Source: Orbilia blumenaviensis
Taxonomy: Eukaryota; Ascomycota; Orbiliomycetes; Orbiliales; Orbiliaceae
Length of the DNA stretch: 64,000 nt
NCBI GenBank assembly: GCA_036872755.1
Contig: JAVHNS010000015.1
Coordinates: forward strand, 682,001-746,000
Reading direction: 5' to 3'
In this document: positions 10,301 to 23,661 of the stretch, piece after piece
Position numbering within the stretch: the stretch's first letter is position 1
How the letters are laid out: every line of letters begins with the position of its first letter
Program-made: the position numbers and the translations under genes
The notes under the pieces: generated by a model
Seen by the model: the letters and a program-made list of their open reading frames with translations, nothing else
Databases searched by the model: none
Told to the model about the DNA's origin: nothing

Positions 10301-13300
10301 CATATCCATCCGTATACGCATCTGCATTTTGTTGAGTGGGTGTGTATAGTTTTCCCGACTCTGTATTATAAACCCTTGTGACACGGACTTAGCATTATAC
10401 ATATACCTCGCGTTTTTGAGCGACGTTACAAAAAGTATTGGGCTCCCACAAAAAGCTCGTTTGCGATAAGTACCACAGGGATTGTGCTTGTAATATCGGG
10501 AAATTTTTTTCGTCTCGTCCATCCATAGGGAGTTTCAGCCAGTGCTTGAGTCAGCCCATGGGCGCCGAACAAAAAAAGTGGACCCGAATTGTCAAAGTTT
10601 TGGCCCTAAATTTGGTGTAACGTACGAAGGCGAAGGGGAAAAATGAGAGAGGATCCCAGATCAAGCTTGGCCCCTGTTAGCCTGCTATGTTTGCCCAACA
10701 TTATCGTCCTGCATGTTATATCTCGAACTCGATGCTCAAGACGTTGAAATTGTGGGTATCGTTAGGTAGGGTCTTCCTAAACAGTCTTATATTCTTCTTG
10801 TTTGGGTTAATTAAACCACGGTCTATACGGCTGCCAGACCCACTAGGCCGTTATTGCAAAGGATGGGTGTCAGAGCTCCACAAGCCATGGGTTAAGACGA
10901 CAACATCAATATTTGTCTAAAATGTGATATAAAATCAGGAATGCAATGGGGAAGATGCATTAACGATTGACGAGCGCAAAAATGACAGGAGATCCTGCAG
11001 CCAAGAGGTACCTGCCAAATAGATTAGACAAGGGACATCGGATTCTAGCCTCAACCGTGAAACATCCCTCTCTTCGCAGAGAAGCTGCTCTCTGATAGGC
11101 CGGGGAGCATAGCCGCTGGTACTAGCGCCCCTTTTTTCCACCTACACTCAAGGGCGTAAATACTTCCAACACGTTATGAGTGTGTGAAATTGGAGTTATA
11201 TGCAACACCATGGAAATTATCGCGGTCTGCAAGGAGTCCTTCGATCGCGAAAAGCTGCACGCTGCAGCGCTGCGACTGTTGTGAGACATTGGGCGTAAAT
11301 ATTGGCACATTCCAGAGATAGACCAGCTAGTGGCGAGCTGAATTATGAAGCAAGGCGCTCGTGGCCACCTCGAACTGCTATTTAGATCTAGATATTTGGC
11401 AATGTAAGTGTATGCAAATAGATACAAATAGGAAGCTCGAAATACTCAACACTATGTCTAAGGTACTTGCCACCGTTGTATCATGAACATTTGAATGTGA
11501 TGTGACAATTTGTTCGCCAGACGTGCAGACGAGCAGTTATCGGTTTACTTTTTTTTTCTTCTTCTTCTTCCTCTTTATGTTCCCTGTCGGAAATAAGTAA
11601 TTAATTAAATCCTTAATTGCGAATCCTTGGGTCGTGGATGTGTCGGGATATCGTATAGCCTAACTGCGAGAGTGGGCTTATAGTGTAGAGATGTATCCTC
11701 AAATCCCTGAAGATTGTTCCGTCCTCTGCAGCTGCATAGCTCATGTTGCTTTACCTTAGAATTACTGACTCCATGATGATGTGATTATAGGCCATGTTGA
11801 AAAAAAAAATTTAGGTCTAAGTTTATTACGATAACAACCATCGGCTGAATATATCCTTTGCTAGGAGGTCTGGCTTTGAACGAACCAAGCCTCGATCGAA
11901 GGAGACAACATCAACTTTAGGGATAGTACATACGTCCGGCGATAAGGTAAATTGCGCTAGTGAATTGCAAACAATGTTGCAACGTGATTTGATACAATGA
12001 CTGCCCGCATGAAAGATAGTTGACTAGTCGTCTTATGCAATCATGGGGGGGGTGCTAGTTAAATCTTTGATAATGATAACAGAAGCGACTTCTGCCTTGA
12101 TTTGTCACATACCAATGGGTCCACGGACCCAGACCGGTCGACCAGGACTCGAGGCATGTTTGAGGGTTCTATTTGGAGGCCGGAGGTTACACAAATCGAG
12201 ACACGGCACACAGTATTTTAAGGTCTTTGTGGGTAAAAATCCACCGGAGCGTACCTACGATCGCAGAAAAGCGAAGAGGGGCTCACCACTTGCATTTGAG
12301 ATCTGGAAGAATCCTGGAGATCGAGTATCGGATCCACTTTGTGACTTTGGGGTACATGTACATGTATTCTAGGCTGGGAGTGCACCGGGTGGCAAGTACC
12401 TCCTACCAATTTTCAAGTTACATTCTCCCGCTTTGCAACAGCGCTACTACAAGTATATGCCGATGAAAAGGAGTTTACTGCACTTCCTGTTGGTCAGAAT
12501 CCAAGCAGACGTGGAAAATTAACCGACGGCAGATGCACAGTTTTGTGATATATGACACAAAACTGCTAGAAAAATTCCTCGTCTCTTTTTTTTGTATGTA
12601 CCTATCTAAGGTGCATGCAATAAATCGGACGCGGAGGCATACTTGTCGCATCCTTGAAATATACACGTTGCACATAGTATCGTTGCACAAAAAATCATGG
12701 ATAAGAGGGAATCTCATTTTCGATAGAAGGGCGTTCGCAGATTGAAAGCTAAGCTCTGCCAAAAAAAGTATCTGATAGGCCCTTCCATCTGAAAATTTAG
12801 GAAGCTCAAAAAAAAGAAGGCTGTGTGAAATCGATCAAGTAAATCTGATCGGATACTCTCCCTTGCACATGGCAAACGCCCTGTTCCCAGGACCCTGGGA
12901 GCGAAATACCACATCGACCACACCTCTGCAATATATGCAATAGTACATAGGAATAAATGCCTAAAAAAAAAAGTTTGGCAACCATGATACTTGTGAGAAT
13001 TACATTCACCGAATACAGGGGTATAGGTACCTGTGTTGAAAATCTGTGATGATGTCGTTGATTTCAGGCAGCTTACGTAGCTTACCACACTTGCTGAAAA
13101 CCGAAATATATGTGTAGAATTAGGAACCTGCATGGCGATCCAGTTGCGAGTGCTCTCGCTGTTTCTCTTTCCCTTTTTCTCTATTCCCCCCTCTCGCCCG
13201 AACCTCAAGGTTGCGGGATATCTGCCCAATCAACCCATCTCCTTTCTCTCCGAAACGTGCGCACATCTACCACGTCCAAAAAGTGTCCGTAAGCAACACC

Positions 13301-15552
13301 CACCTGCAAGTAAAGGGGCTTTTCGATTATTGCTTTTGATATCTGGAAGCCTGCCACAGTTATGCACTTGCAGAAAGATGCAGGAAGGGAGCACGAACGT
13401 TACACTTCTTTCCCCAGTCTTCGAATTCGGTAACGCAGAATTCATGCTGATCATATGCAAATGCAATAGTTTCCATTGTTAACAACTTCAGCCTCAATCG
13501 CTAAAATGAAGATGTGGAGGACGGACCATTCATCCCGATTGCGTTTCTAACAGCTGGGTGGGAGGTCGGGTCATCGTATTAGTTTGGGTTGCTACGACGG
13601 ATGCCACCTCAATGCTCAACCACGGCGAAGGTTATGTATCAGTACATGATTCGTCGTCCGCAGGTCCCCACCTCTCTGCAGAGTAAGGCGAGACCCTTGT
13701 CAGAGGGAAGGTTATCAGGCCGGGGCTGCAGATCGAAACGGAATGGTAGTGTTGGATTGGAATGCTCAGTTGCTAGAATAGAAGCCGCGGCTCGAAGCAG
13801 CTGCATTCTGCACGCCGTGTGATAGACGGAACCATAATCCTGAAGGGGATTTGTGTCGTTATTTACCGCTACTTTGTTTGTATTCTGAGTTCATTATCGC
13901 TGAATCGAACGATTGAATATGGTAGGTCCATTTGGGAGCTTATCTGTGTTGTAGTCAGTTAGTTAGAGTGGGTAAGTGGTTGCATGGTCCCATCAGATCT
14001 CTTGCATTTCGTACCCCGGATTTCCACTAGTTCAGCCGCATCGGGGTGGTTCGCCAGTCCTGGTATCCAGGTGTAGGCGAGCAGGCTAGGCTTCGTTTTG
14101 AAGTATTGTTCTCCATTATTCTGTATTGTTGAAAATAAGTGCCTTGCAAATCCCCTCGAGGAGTCATCACGATCGTGGTGTGAAAGTCTGGGATGAAGGG
14201 GCCGTGCGTCTCCCGTTTTTTTCGCTCAGCTGCAGCGCGATCTCATCGCCCAGGCACAGCGAAGAAATGATACCTTTCTCAACCAATTGGCTGGATCGTA
14301 TTCCGTTCCAGCAGATTCGTTCGGGTGGAGACGAGTTGCCTCGTCATGCCCGTTGGATTGTCTCCCTTGCCTGAGCAAAAAAACAGGGTCCCGGTAGGGT
14401 GGTGATTGGCCGGCCTAGCAGATTCGCAGTTAATTTCTCATAGCTAATGCCGTATACGGCGGGTTTACGTCAATCCTATCCTGGCCGAAAACGTTGCGAA
14501 TAGTTCACGACTTGTGATATCGAGCAAGCATCGACGGATATGAGGCTGGTGTTCAATTCAATTGGTCATGCGAGACTACTTTCACACCCACACCTTGACA
14601 AGATTAAATTAAAATTTTTTTTTTTTTTTTTGTAAATTGAGCAAGCCGGAGTTCGTCACGATGGTCGGGTAGAAATGAGGTAAAATTTCCGGTTAGGCAT
14701 CTTTATCCCGAAAATTTTCGATCTCGGAGAGGATATTTTTCGTTTTGAGAATCGATAATATGCAATGCGATGGCTGGCCTCAACGGGATATGCCCATCAT
14801 TGGACCAGCTCTGGTGGTTTAATCCACACCGGCAGGTGTTAAGATTCTCAGCAAAAGATGGTTAAGCTGCGCAGGGCTGTCGTGTCGTGTGATTCGCTGG
14901 ACCTTAGCTCTATGTGGGGGGTTGACAGGCCAATAACCATCCATGGCCTGATCCTGCCCTCTTCGCATGCTCGGGGAAGACGGATCGATATCAGATGTGG
15001 AGCCGTCGGTAATCAACATGCCTGTCAACGAATAAGAAAAGAAGATGCTGTCGATGTCTCAAGGTTGGGCATGGGAGAAACCTTACCTGGACGTCCTGGG
15101 CGAGGAACGACAGGTTCGATAATTCATATCTGGAGGCAAAGCCGGTAGCAAACGGGCATATATTTGGTAACGTATAGATTTGAGTTAGGTTGCAAATGCA
15201 ATATTGGAGGTCCGGCATAAAATGTTGGGCTAGCGAGAGCACCATCCGCCCGTGATGGAATGTCCCCTGGTCCGCCGACCGGGCCGGACCCGTGTTTGAG
15301 CCGGAAAACCTCGTGCGAAGCTTAAGAAGTTAAATCACGACGGGAGAAATGTAGTTGACCTCGTTAACCTTGAAGCTGGCGAAGGGATTGAGTGCTCCTG
15401 TCGCACGCACGCACGCGCACTAAAACCGCGGCCGTCCCGAATCCCAAGATATGTCGATGCAGCTCAGCCAGCTTCCCGCGAAGTATAAATTAGAATATAC
15501 ACTAGCGGCATGACATTAGCATTAGCAGTAGCTTATAATAGCATCGACGGCA

Positions 15553-15587
<35 letters not shown>

Positions 15588-15588
15588 A
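15553..15588. repeat. T28A8 homopolymer tract
   Basis: 28 T immediately followed by 8 A. Similar tracts occur at 18137-18163 (T27), 23476-23505 (T30), 23632-23657 (T26) and 38733-38754 (A22). The flanks of the different tracts do not resemble each other, so I cannot call them tails of one retroelement. Confidence 0.9.
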
Positions 15589-15891
15589 CGAAGGCATCGG
15601 CCGGAGTGGCTCTGTATGGACGTACTGTGGATAATGCTCGATTCAGCTATTCCGTTTGTTACACGCGAGTGAACCATCCACGGCGTGCAGAGAGCATTGC
15701 AAGCTAATGTAGCATGGATATCGATGCATGATGGGGATTTGGGGATGGGATGGGATCAAGGCGTTCGTTGGGCAGGGACGCTTACGAAAGCCCGAAAGGA
15801 CCCCTTGCTCCGGCACCAAAAACAACCTCGCTCGTAGTTTAGCTTTCACACCATCGCCTCGACGCCTTCCCCACAGTCGATTTATTGCATT

Positions 15892-15921
15892 GCAAGCAAG
15901 CAAGCAAGCAAGCAAGCAAGC
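15892..15921. repeat. (AAGC)7 microsatellite
   Basis: Seven perfect tetranucleotide units in non-coding sequence. Confidence 0.95.
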
Positions 15922-18900
15922 CCAAGTCATCATTTCATCTCGTCTAAAGTATAGTGGAAAGGCCACACACCCTTTCGAATTCATGCGCATCATGGCTGCT
16001 GCTGCTGCTGCACCGCACTACACTAGCCAGTGCAGTCCCTCGATGATTCAATTCGAGCTCGGGATTCCGGTGTGCAGCAAACATACATGTATATGCGTCG
16101 AATACGCGGATTATACATGACGTGTTTAGGTTGGACGGCCTGTCTGTCTGTCTGCCTGCCTTCTGCAGCCCAGTCCGAATTCTAGCATCCCAATCAATGA
16201 CCCGTTATATGTTACGACTGCGACTGGTCATCGGATGCCTCATTCGCTCGCTGACACTCACATCTCGACGCTAGTTAATAGCTAGCTACACAAGTACTCT
16301 ATACATACATGCTCCCTGCAAGAAAGCAAGCTAGTTTGGATGAAATTGTTCGGCACGGAATTCGGAAAGGCCCCAAACTCAGGTTCAGATGAATTGATTC
16401 ATTCCAGCTAACTTGAGCTTAGCTTTTTTGAACGTTTGCTTGGTCCTGAGCTGGTAAATTAGCCGGATTAGCAGGTGATTTTGGTCCTCGTTTCTACCCG
16501 TCCGTCATTTAAGCGCCCAGTGCCAACATGTCCAGTGGGGGCGCTTTTGCGGGTCTGCCTTTCGAAAAAAGAAGGGCAGCCGGCGTCCGTTCCAACCGTT
16601 TGCTAAGCTGGCAAGCGGACGGACGCTGATACATACAACGAGCGAACAAGAGGTTAGCGGTGTTGTGCAGGACCCGGTTAACCTTACTGACCTGCCGGGA
16701 ACGGCATTGACAAGTCCAAAGCGAAAATGCCGTTCAAGCAAGAAATGGTCTGTCCGATACGGACTGAAACGAAGGTTGTTGGTGCCGACACTGGTATACA
16801 AATATCCAGAAATTGCAGACAGTTTTTATTACACATGGGGCTATCAAGGGAGTATTAATCTGGATCTGATATAGGGCTCCAATAAATGGCCGAACTATTG
16901 AATCCTTCTGGGACTTTGCAGGTGGCTGTGAAACACTCTGCCATTGTATGTTTCGGGCCCATGACGCAAAACCGAGTGGTCTACTAGAGGTTGTTATTGA
17001 GTGATAGAGGCCCCGGCCGTCGCGTCAGATTCACGAGACATCAGTCGTCGTCATGTCGGGAGTATCAGCACCAAGATAGGTGCAAAGAGCACTCTCTCTA
17101 TCTTCCACTCGACGATCAGAGGCTCCTCCAATTTACGGGGCCTTGAAGGACAATGGTGGCTATCTGGCTCTAGCTCATGGAACTCTCAAGGTCTAGCGAC
17201 AGATTGCTGTCACCTTGGTGCATACGGTACTTTGAGCTTTGACAACTGGGAGAAAGGAGAAAGAAAGAAAAAGCTCAACCGACATGTCATCCTCTCTTCT
17301 TGGTCTCGAGGCCAACGTTTGAGCGCCGACGAGGGGGCTCGCCGACAATTCCGAATGGGTCGCTTCAAGCAGGATCGTCCCTGGATCAAATTGGCTGTCA
17401 CCACCTTACCATTGGATCGCTAAACCAGTTTTACAGAACGAAAATCCGGGGCGGTTACACCATGTTGACAGGAAGAACCCGCCGTCAGTCTGGCTACTAC
17501 GGGCCTGAGATTGGGGTTGGTTCTTTATATGGCTTGGTCATCGGAAAGGCATACAGGATCTAACCCAGAAGGCTGTAGCCCCCCTTCGGCCACAAAGACG
17601 AATTTGAAAGTTCAGAGCGAAGATACATCCTAAGGGCGATGACACCAAATTTAGGTACCTCGTACCTGTTGCCGACGTTTCCTAGTGCTTGCATCGGATG
17701 GGTTCAATTCAAATGGCCGCATATTTTCAGAATTCGACATGTCATGATAACAAAAGTTCACTAAGGCATAGGTCTTTTGGGTAAGCCAAAGATGCCGACA
17801 GGGGCTATCCCTGGCCGAAGCAACTCGATCACTGGTTGGCACTGTCACTGGCACTAACTGTTTTCATGATCAGGTTCTGAAGCGGTGCCCAACCCAACTC
17901 ATTTTAGTCTACCGTTCAGGCGGGAGGACAAGCAGGATACGATAACAGGAGGTACCGCGATATTTGTACAAGGTACAATTGAATTTGTCCTCGTGTCAGT
18001 GGGAGGCTACGGTAGTGTGAGAATACCTTTCCAGCAGTCCCTCCGCCTCCTTTGCCAGCCTGCTGTCCTTGCATACACACCGAGCTACACCGCCAGCGGG
18101 ACCCAAGGCCTTTGGGACCCTCAGCCCGCGAATTGGTTTTTTTTTTTTTTTTTTTTTTTTTTTGTGATCGAACCATCAGAAAAGCGGTTTTTTCTTGCGA
18201 CTCCACGACGTCAAAAAAAGGACTAGCTCGGCCTCTATATCTCGACATTCTTAAATTACCATAACACCATGCCCCAGCCAGAGCACCCCAAGACCACACC
18301 CGTAAGATAATCAGCGCGGCCGGCTGGTCAGTTAACTAGCGTTTGGAAACCTGCCTGACTGGAAGAAGTCGAAGACGCATGCTTTGGTCCCTCTAGCCGG
18401 ACACTACTGCTGCCGTCCACGAAGCGGTCCTTCCTATAATATGTCCCTCTCGTCGCCCACCACGTTTAGATGATCTCCTCCTCCCAAACCCCACAAGAGA
18501 AAGACTATCACGGTTTTTCTTCCCTGACCAAGCCTTGAGCGCAGCAAGCAACCACCCACACACCGACGATCCATCAACCTCCCCTCGCACCCTCGAGCCT
18601 CTGCCCTAGCTCCCATTTACCCGCATATTCCAAGCTGGATGTTATATTTTAGTGGCCGAAAACTCTTCTGTTCCCTCTGCGACTTCCGCTAGTCGTCGTG
18701 GTCACTGGTTCTTCTTTTCTTTTTCCCGTTGATATAATTTTTCCTTTTTGATCTTCCTCGTGCAGGAGGGTCTCGCACATAACCAGTATCCCAGAGCCTA
18801 CCGGCAACCCTCATCCGTTATGCAGGAAGACGACAGTACCAACAGTTCGCCGCTTCAGTTGAAGAAGCACGATAGACAGTAGCCAAGGGGCCTCTGCATA

Positions 18901-19509
18901 GAGGTCATTAGCAAATACACAAGCACCATCCATCGATATCGCCTCAAGTTCTCAGACTCTTATAATCCTAAAGAGGGAGTCTTTTAAATTTCTCGATCCC
19001 CCAACAACACAATACCCTAGTCCATATCCCATCCCGTACATCGGTTTGAAGCTGCGTATCATCTCTTAAAATGTAAGTTTGAATTAGAAATACCGCCAAT
19101 TGGATTGATTGACAAGTTCTTGGACGGAACTAATACTTAACCTTGGCCCCCCCGCTCAAGATATAACACCCTTCCCGCCTCTCGAAGCTTTTAAACCGCA
19201 CATATCCGGCTTGTGCCCGTCTTGGTTTGATCCATCAGCCTGCCCGCCGACTCGAACCTCCAAGCAACACTTTGGTTCAACTCCCAACCCGAGGAACCAT
19301 TCATCATATAGAGCAACCAAACACTACTCAGTGCTTACTTGATAGTTATCTAATTTACCTACTCGACATTTATATCCATCAGGACAAGGGACCAACCCAC
19401 TTGCTAGTACGGCTGTTGGTCATTACGTCCAACGAATTTCATGCTTCGTTATTGACGAGCTGAATATTATCTCAGGGAAACAAGAGGATATCTTTTGGGG
19501 GGTATAGCC

Positions 19510-21519
19510 ATGTCACCGAGACCCAGTAAACCGCACGGATTGAGACTATCCATATGCTCAACAACAGGTTCTTCCAATGGGGATTACTCTGCTGGATCCG
19601 TGACTCCTTCGTCCGCAACCACATTTTCAGTATCACCTACTTCATCACTGAATGTCAACCCATCTTTCTCAAACTACACTAACTCGGCATACGCCCACTC
19701 AAACTACGCTGCATCGAGTGCCAGCTCCGTGAAGGAGGAACCCTTCACACCTGTCTTTCTAACATCTAGTGATGAAAATGAAGATAATGGAGATGTAGCT
19801 GATACCGAGGCTTCTCCTCCTCAGCAAGATATCAAGTCGGAGATAGGTGTGGAACCGAAATTTGAGCTTGACCTTAAGACTGAGGATATAACTCCAACAT
19901 CGCTCGTACCTCAACAGCCAATTAAGCGGCCTCGCGGACGGCCTCGAAAGAATCCTCCCAATCCTCCTGAGCCCAAAAGCAAAACAACAAAAGGAAGATC
20001 CAAGACGGGATGCTTGACGTGTAGAAAGCGGAAGAAGAAGTGTGATGAAGGCAAGCCAGAGTGTAAGTATACCTTCGGGCTTCTTCAACCCTTGGCGATT
20101 CCAAGCTCTAACAGACACGTTGGCAGGCAACAACTGTGGGAAGAATGGATATGTTTGTGAAGGGTATAGTCCAAAAACATACTGGAGGTCGGGAAGAGGT
20201 ATGCTGTTTGTTGTTTCCCGCCCTTTCGGCCACATCGAACTCTAACCATTCTATCCCTCCCAGACTCCACTCATCGGATTCCTTTCCAACCAACGCTGCC
20301 CGCTCTTATCGAAGGTGTTGAGTCAGACCTTGACCGGAGACTTCTCAACCACTTTGTCGTGACTGTTAGTTCAGTCTTCTCTCACCTCAGCGAAGAGGGT
20401 AGGACTTTCAAGGAAGTGCTGCTGCCTCTTGCCATAGACAACAGCGGCCTTATGCATTCTATGCTCTGCCTGGCTGCCTCCCATCTTGCAAAAACAGACC
20501 CATCCGTCAGAAATGCCCAGTATCATCACAAGGATCTGGCGATCAGGATATTAACGCAGGGCATCAACAGTTTGACGCTCCAGGAAGGATCTGTTATTGA
20601 CGACTCAACGGTCGCCACGACTATCATTTTATGTCTCGAAGCTATCGGCGAGGGTGATAATACCGGTGCCCATCAAACTCATATGGCCTACCTCAGGTCT
20701 GTGGCCGAAAAAATGGACGCAAGAGTCAAGGCGAAGGACGCCGAGCCTCATCGACTGAAGTTCGCAGACTTCTTTGTTGAGTTCTTCTCTTACCATCTTA
20801 TACTGGATGGTATGACGAATATGACAAGAAGGCCTACGTTAGACCTCAGCGGGTTTGGTCGCGCTCCCGCTGGCCCAGCACCCTTTATGCCGGAAGGGTC
20901 AACACAGGTTACCACACAAGAGCATGTTGGACACAGCAGCGAAGGTGGTACCTTAATCGGAACACTGAACCAGCTGTTCGAAAATATTTCTCGCATCACT
21001 GCTCTCCGCGATATAATTCGGAAACGTAAAGCGGATGGAGTCTACCCTACAATAGACGAAGTGATGCTTAGCAAAGCTGTCGAGATTGATGAGCAAGTTC
21101 GGACTTGGAAACCGAACCACAATCCTTCCCAGCCGCACCGGGGCTTCTACGCCACACTCTACCAGCAGGTCACATGGATATACCTCTATCGGACTGTGCA
21201 GCGTTCGGTCCCAGACCCTAAGATTAGGAACGCAGTGGATGAGGGACTAAAGTGCCTTGCTGCCCTTCCACCTGGTTTGTACAGCCATAGTGTCTTGCTC
21301 ATGCCAGTATTCCTGCTTGGTTGTGCAGCATTTGATGTTCATCAACGCCCTGAAATTAGCAAAAAGCTAGACGAAATGAAGGTTTCAGGGCTGCAGAACG
21401 CATATCATGCCCACAAGGTCGTTATGAGGGTTTGGGAACTCATGGACGCAGAGGATGAGACTAGTTGGGACTGGGAGAGGATTATTCAGGATCTTGGCTA
21501 CAATTTCCTTCTCTCTTAG
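19510..21519 (+). CDS. Zn2Cys6 fungal transcription factor
   Basis: Exons 19510-20062, 20127-20198 and 20264-21519 encode 626 residues; both introns (64 and 65 nt) have consensus sites. The binuclear zinc cluster is C168-x2-C171-x6-C178-x6-C185-x2-C188-x6-C195 and is split by intron 1 at its fourth cysteine. An AT-hook-like basic stretch (KRPRGRPRKNP) precedes it. The C-terminal half (LIEGVESDLDRRLLNHF, then FKEVLLPLAIDNSGLMHSML) matches the Fungal_trans_2 regulatory domain (PF11951). It acts as a nuclear DNA-binding regulator; target genes cannot be told. The start may lie upstream: AT at 19071-19072 before a GTAAGT donor, joined to G at 19476 after a CAG acceptor, would form a split ATG in frame and add 12 residues. 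No biosynthetic cluster lies beside it. Confidence 0.92.
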
Positions 21520-23472
21520 ATCTTTCCAGCAGCTGGGAATCTCGGGAGGTTCACCATATTCTTTCCTTCGAGCCCTATGCGAACCTGGTCCTCCCCAAGT
21601 GCGACAACCAGTGCGTCTTCACTTCCACCTGTAACATTCTTTGCGCAAGTATTCTTTTTTTAGTCTTTCACCTTGCCACTTTGTTTGTCCAGCATTGATC
21701 CCTACCCAAAATATCAGAGCAGAGGAGGCGTTTGTGGATGTTTGTGATACATTATACTCTGAGTACCCCCCTTGTGTGCGTGTTGTTTTCGACATGATAA
21801 ATGTTTACGAACTACCTGTAATACTGTTTATCTTTTATTTTGAATTTTGAATTTTGCTTTGCATCATTTTGATTGCCATTGGTTGTTCTACATCGTTGTT
21901 GAGTTTATCCTTTTTTGTCTTGCACAGTATATTAGCCCATCCATTTTCTATATCTTCTACCTTTCATTTTCAAAATATCATTCTGGAGTTGGTGGTTTGG
22001 AGCATCACATGTAGTTGTTTTTTCTATCCTAACATTTTTTGTTGCAGCATAGCCCAGCAAAGCAAATAAAAACACAATTCTGACGGCCGTCTGAATACGA
22101 ATTTCTTTCCTTTTCTTTTTTCTATCTGTTCTTTTCTATCTCCTTTGTCGAATGCCTTGGTCTCATTCATTCGTTTTATTGGATCTTTGGAGTCCGGGAA
22201 AGTGTGCTTGGAAAAGAAATTCTCATATGGGTTGGTGCTACTTGGGATTGGTGATGATTGATTTTTGTGCTCTTACTATTTTTCGACCTCTCATTCTTGA
22301 CATACATTCAGCGTTTGATCTTTTCTCTCTTTCCTTTGCTTTTTTCTCTTGCCGCTCTTTGAGGCGGTATCCTCTCGCTGGAATGTGCTTCATGAGCACC
22401 GGAATCAGCATCCTCGATCTTATTCTATGTTTTGTGCCTGCATACACTTTTTGCATCTTGTTTGGAAGACGCCAGTTGCATCGATGCATAGACGACCGGG
22501 TTCTCCACCCCGTATTATCCAGCGCATGTATACAAAGATATAAAATTCATCGAAGGTGCATGTATTAAATGTATAAAATTCTTTTTTTTTTTTTTTCCTT
22601 TCTGCTTAAAGAATCAAGAATCCCCACTGTTTATTGTGGGTCTTACACGGTTTCTCAACAGGATTTTTTTGGTCGTTTGGTCGTTTGTGTAGTCGTCCCA
22701 GCTTTGGGGAACATCCCGGTCGGATGTTGGTTCTCGGCCTATAGCCAGCCACAGGAATTTAAAGTACTAAAGAAGACTCCAACGTGGCTCTAGTAGGGCG
22801 TATGCGCGTGGAACTCGAACGATCCACTAGAACGAAGGAGAGCCCGATTTTTGTTGATTCGAACCGCAAAATTTATTGGTTCTCGTTAGGACAATTGTTT
22901 TCCCGACCTCGCATTTTTAGCAATGTGTGCGGTACAGCTGCAACCTGGCTGAGACAGTCTCGCTTGGTTGTACTGGAATCCCAGCCCAAGGCAAGTAAGT
23001 GCTGGATCATTGACAAGGTTCTCCGCACGGGTTCTCCTTCCCGCCTTGTGATGTCATTGCTCGCCCTCTTGTATCGATAGGTACTGAAGTAGGTACATTA
23101 CATTATCTAAGAGGGGTATATTTGTATTTTTATGCACGTGAAATCCCACTGGCGGTTCGACGAAGGGGTAGGAAGAGCTTTCGAATATTCTGCACTAAAT
23201 GGTAGCTGGCAGTCGCCGGAATGTGATTGCCTGCACGTGTGGTTCTTAGTCCCCACGCTGCAAGTCCAGCGAACCAGATGCTATAAATCTTATAGGTTAA
23301 TGTTCGTTGATATAATATTCGCATCCGCACAGCCGTCTTGGGTTTCTTAGAAATAGTCACCGTGTTAAGGAGCCCTTTTTTTCAAGTTTGAATCCAGGCA
23401 ATCGTGTTATGCATAGATACGAGCTTGAGGACTACTATGAATGTAAGTACCTTCAAACTGCCGGCCTCTTTT

Positions 23473-23506
<34 letters not shown>

Positions 23507-23630
23507 GCACAATTGGAGGTGTAGGTAATGGAGCGCCCTCGATTTCGCAGTTTTCATACGTACCCCACTTCTGTCATTGCTCTGTCCCGATACAATGGTG
23601 CCGCACACAATGGTATGGAGTGTAGTCTCC

Positions 23631-23661
<31 letters not shown>

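Larger units (their letters stand above)
7359..19072. other. About 11.7 kb gene-poor region upstream of the Zn2Cys6 regulator
   Basis: Read on both strands, I find no frame with protein-like composition, recognisable domain or believable exon chain. The longest frames (about 130-170 codons, for example minus 12714-13229 and minus 9356-9793) have no family resemblance. Visible structure: (CA)n at 8863-8881, T17 at 14615-14631, T28 then A8 at 15553-15588, seven AAGC units at 15892-15921, TGTC repeats near 16143 and T27 at 18137-18163. The last 700 nt are C/T-rich and may be promoter and 5' untranslated sequence of the regulator. Transcribed non-coding RNA cannot be excluded. Confidence 0.5.

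Noticed and set aside
12714..13229. 171-codon minus-strand frame
   Set aside because: No domain, no typical codon use, no exon neighbours; length is possible by chance in a 12 kb gap.
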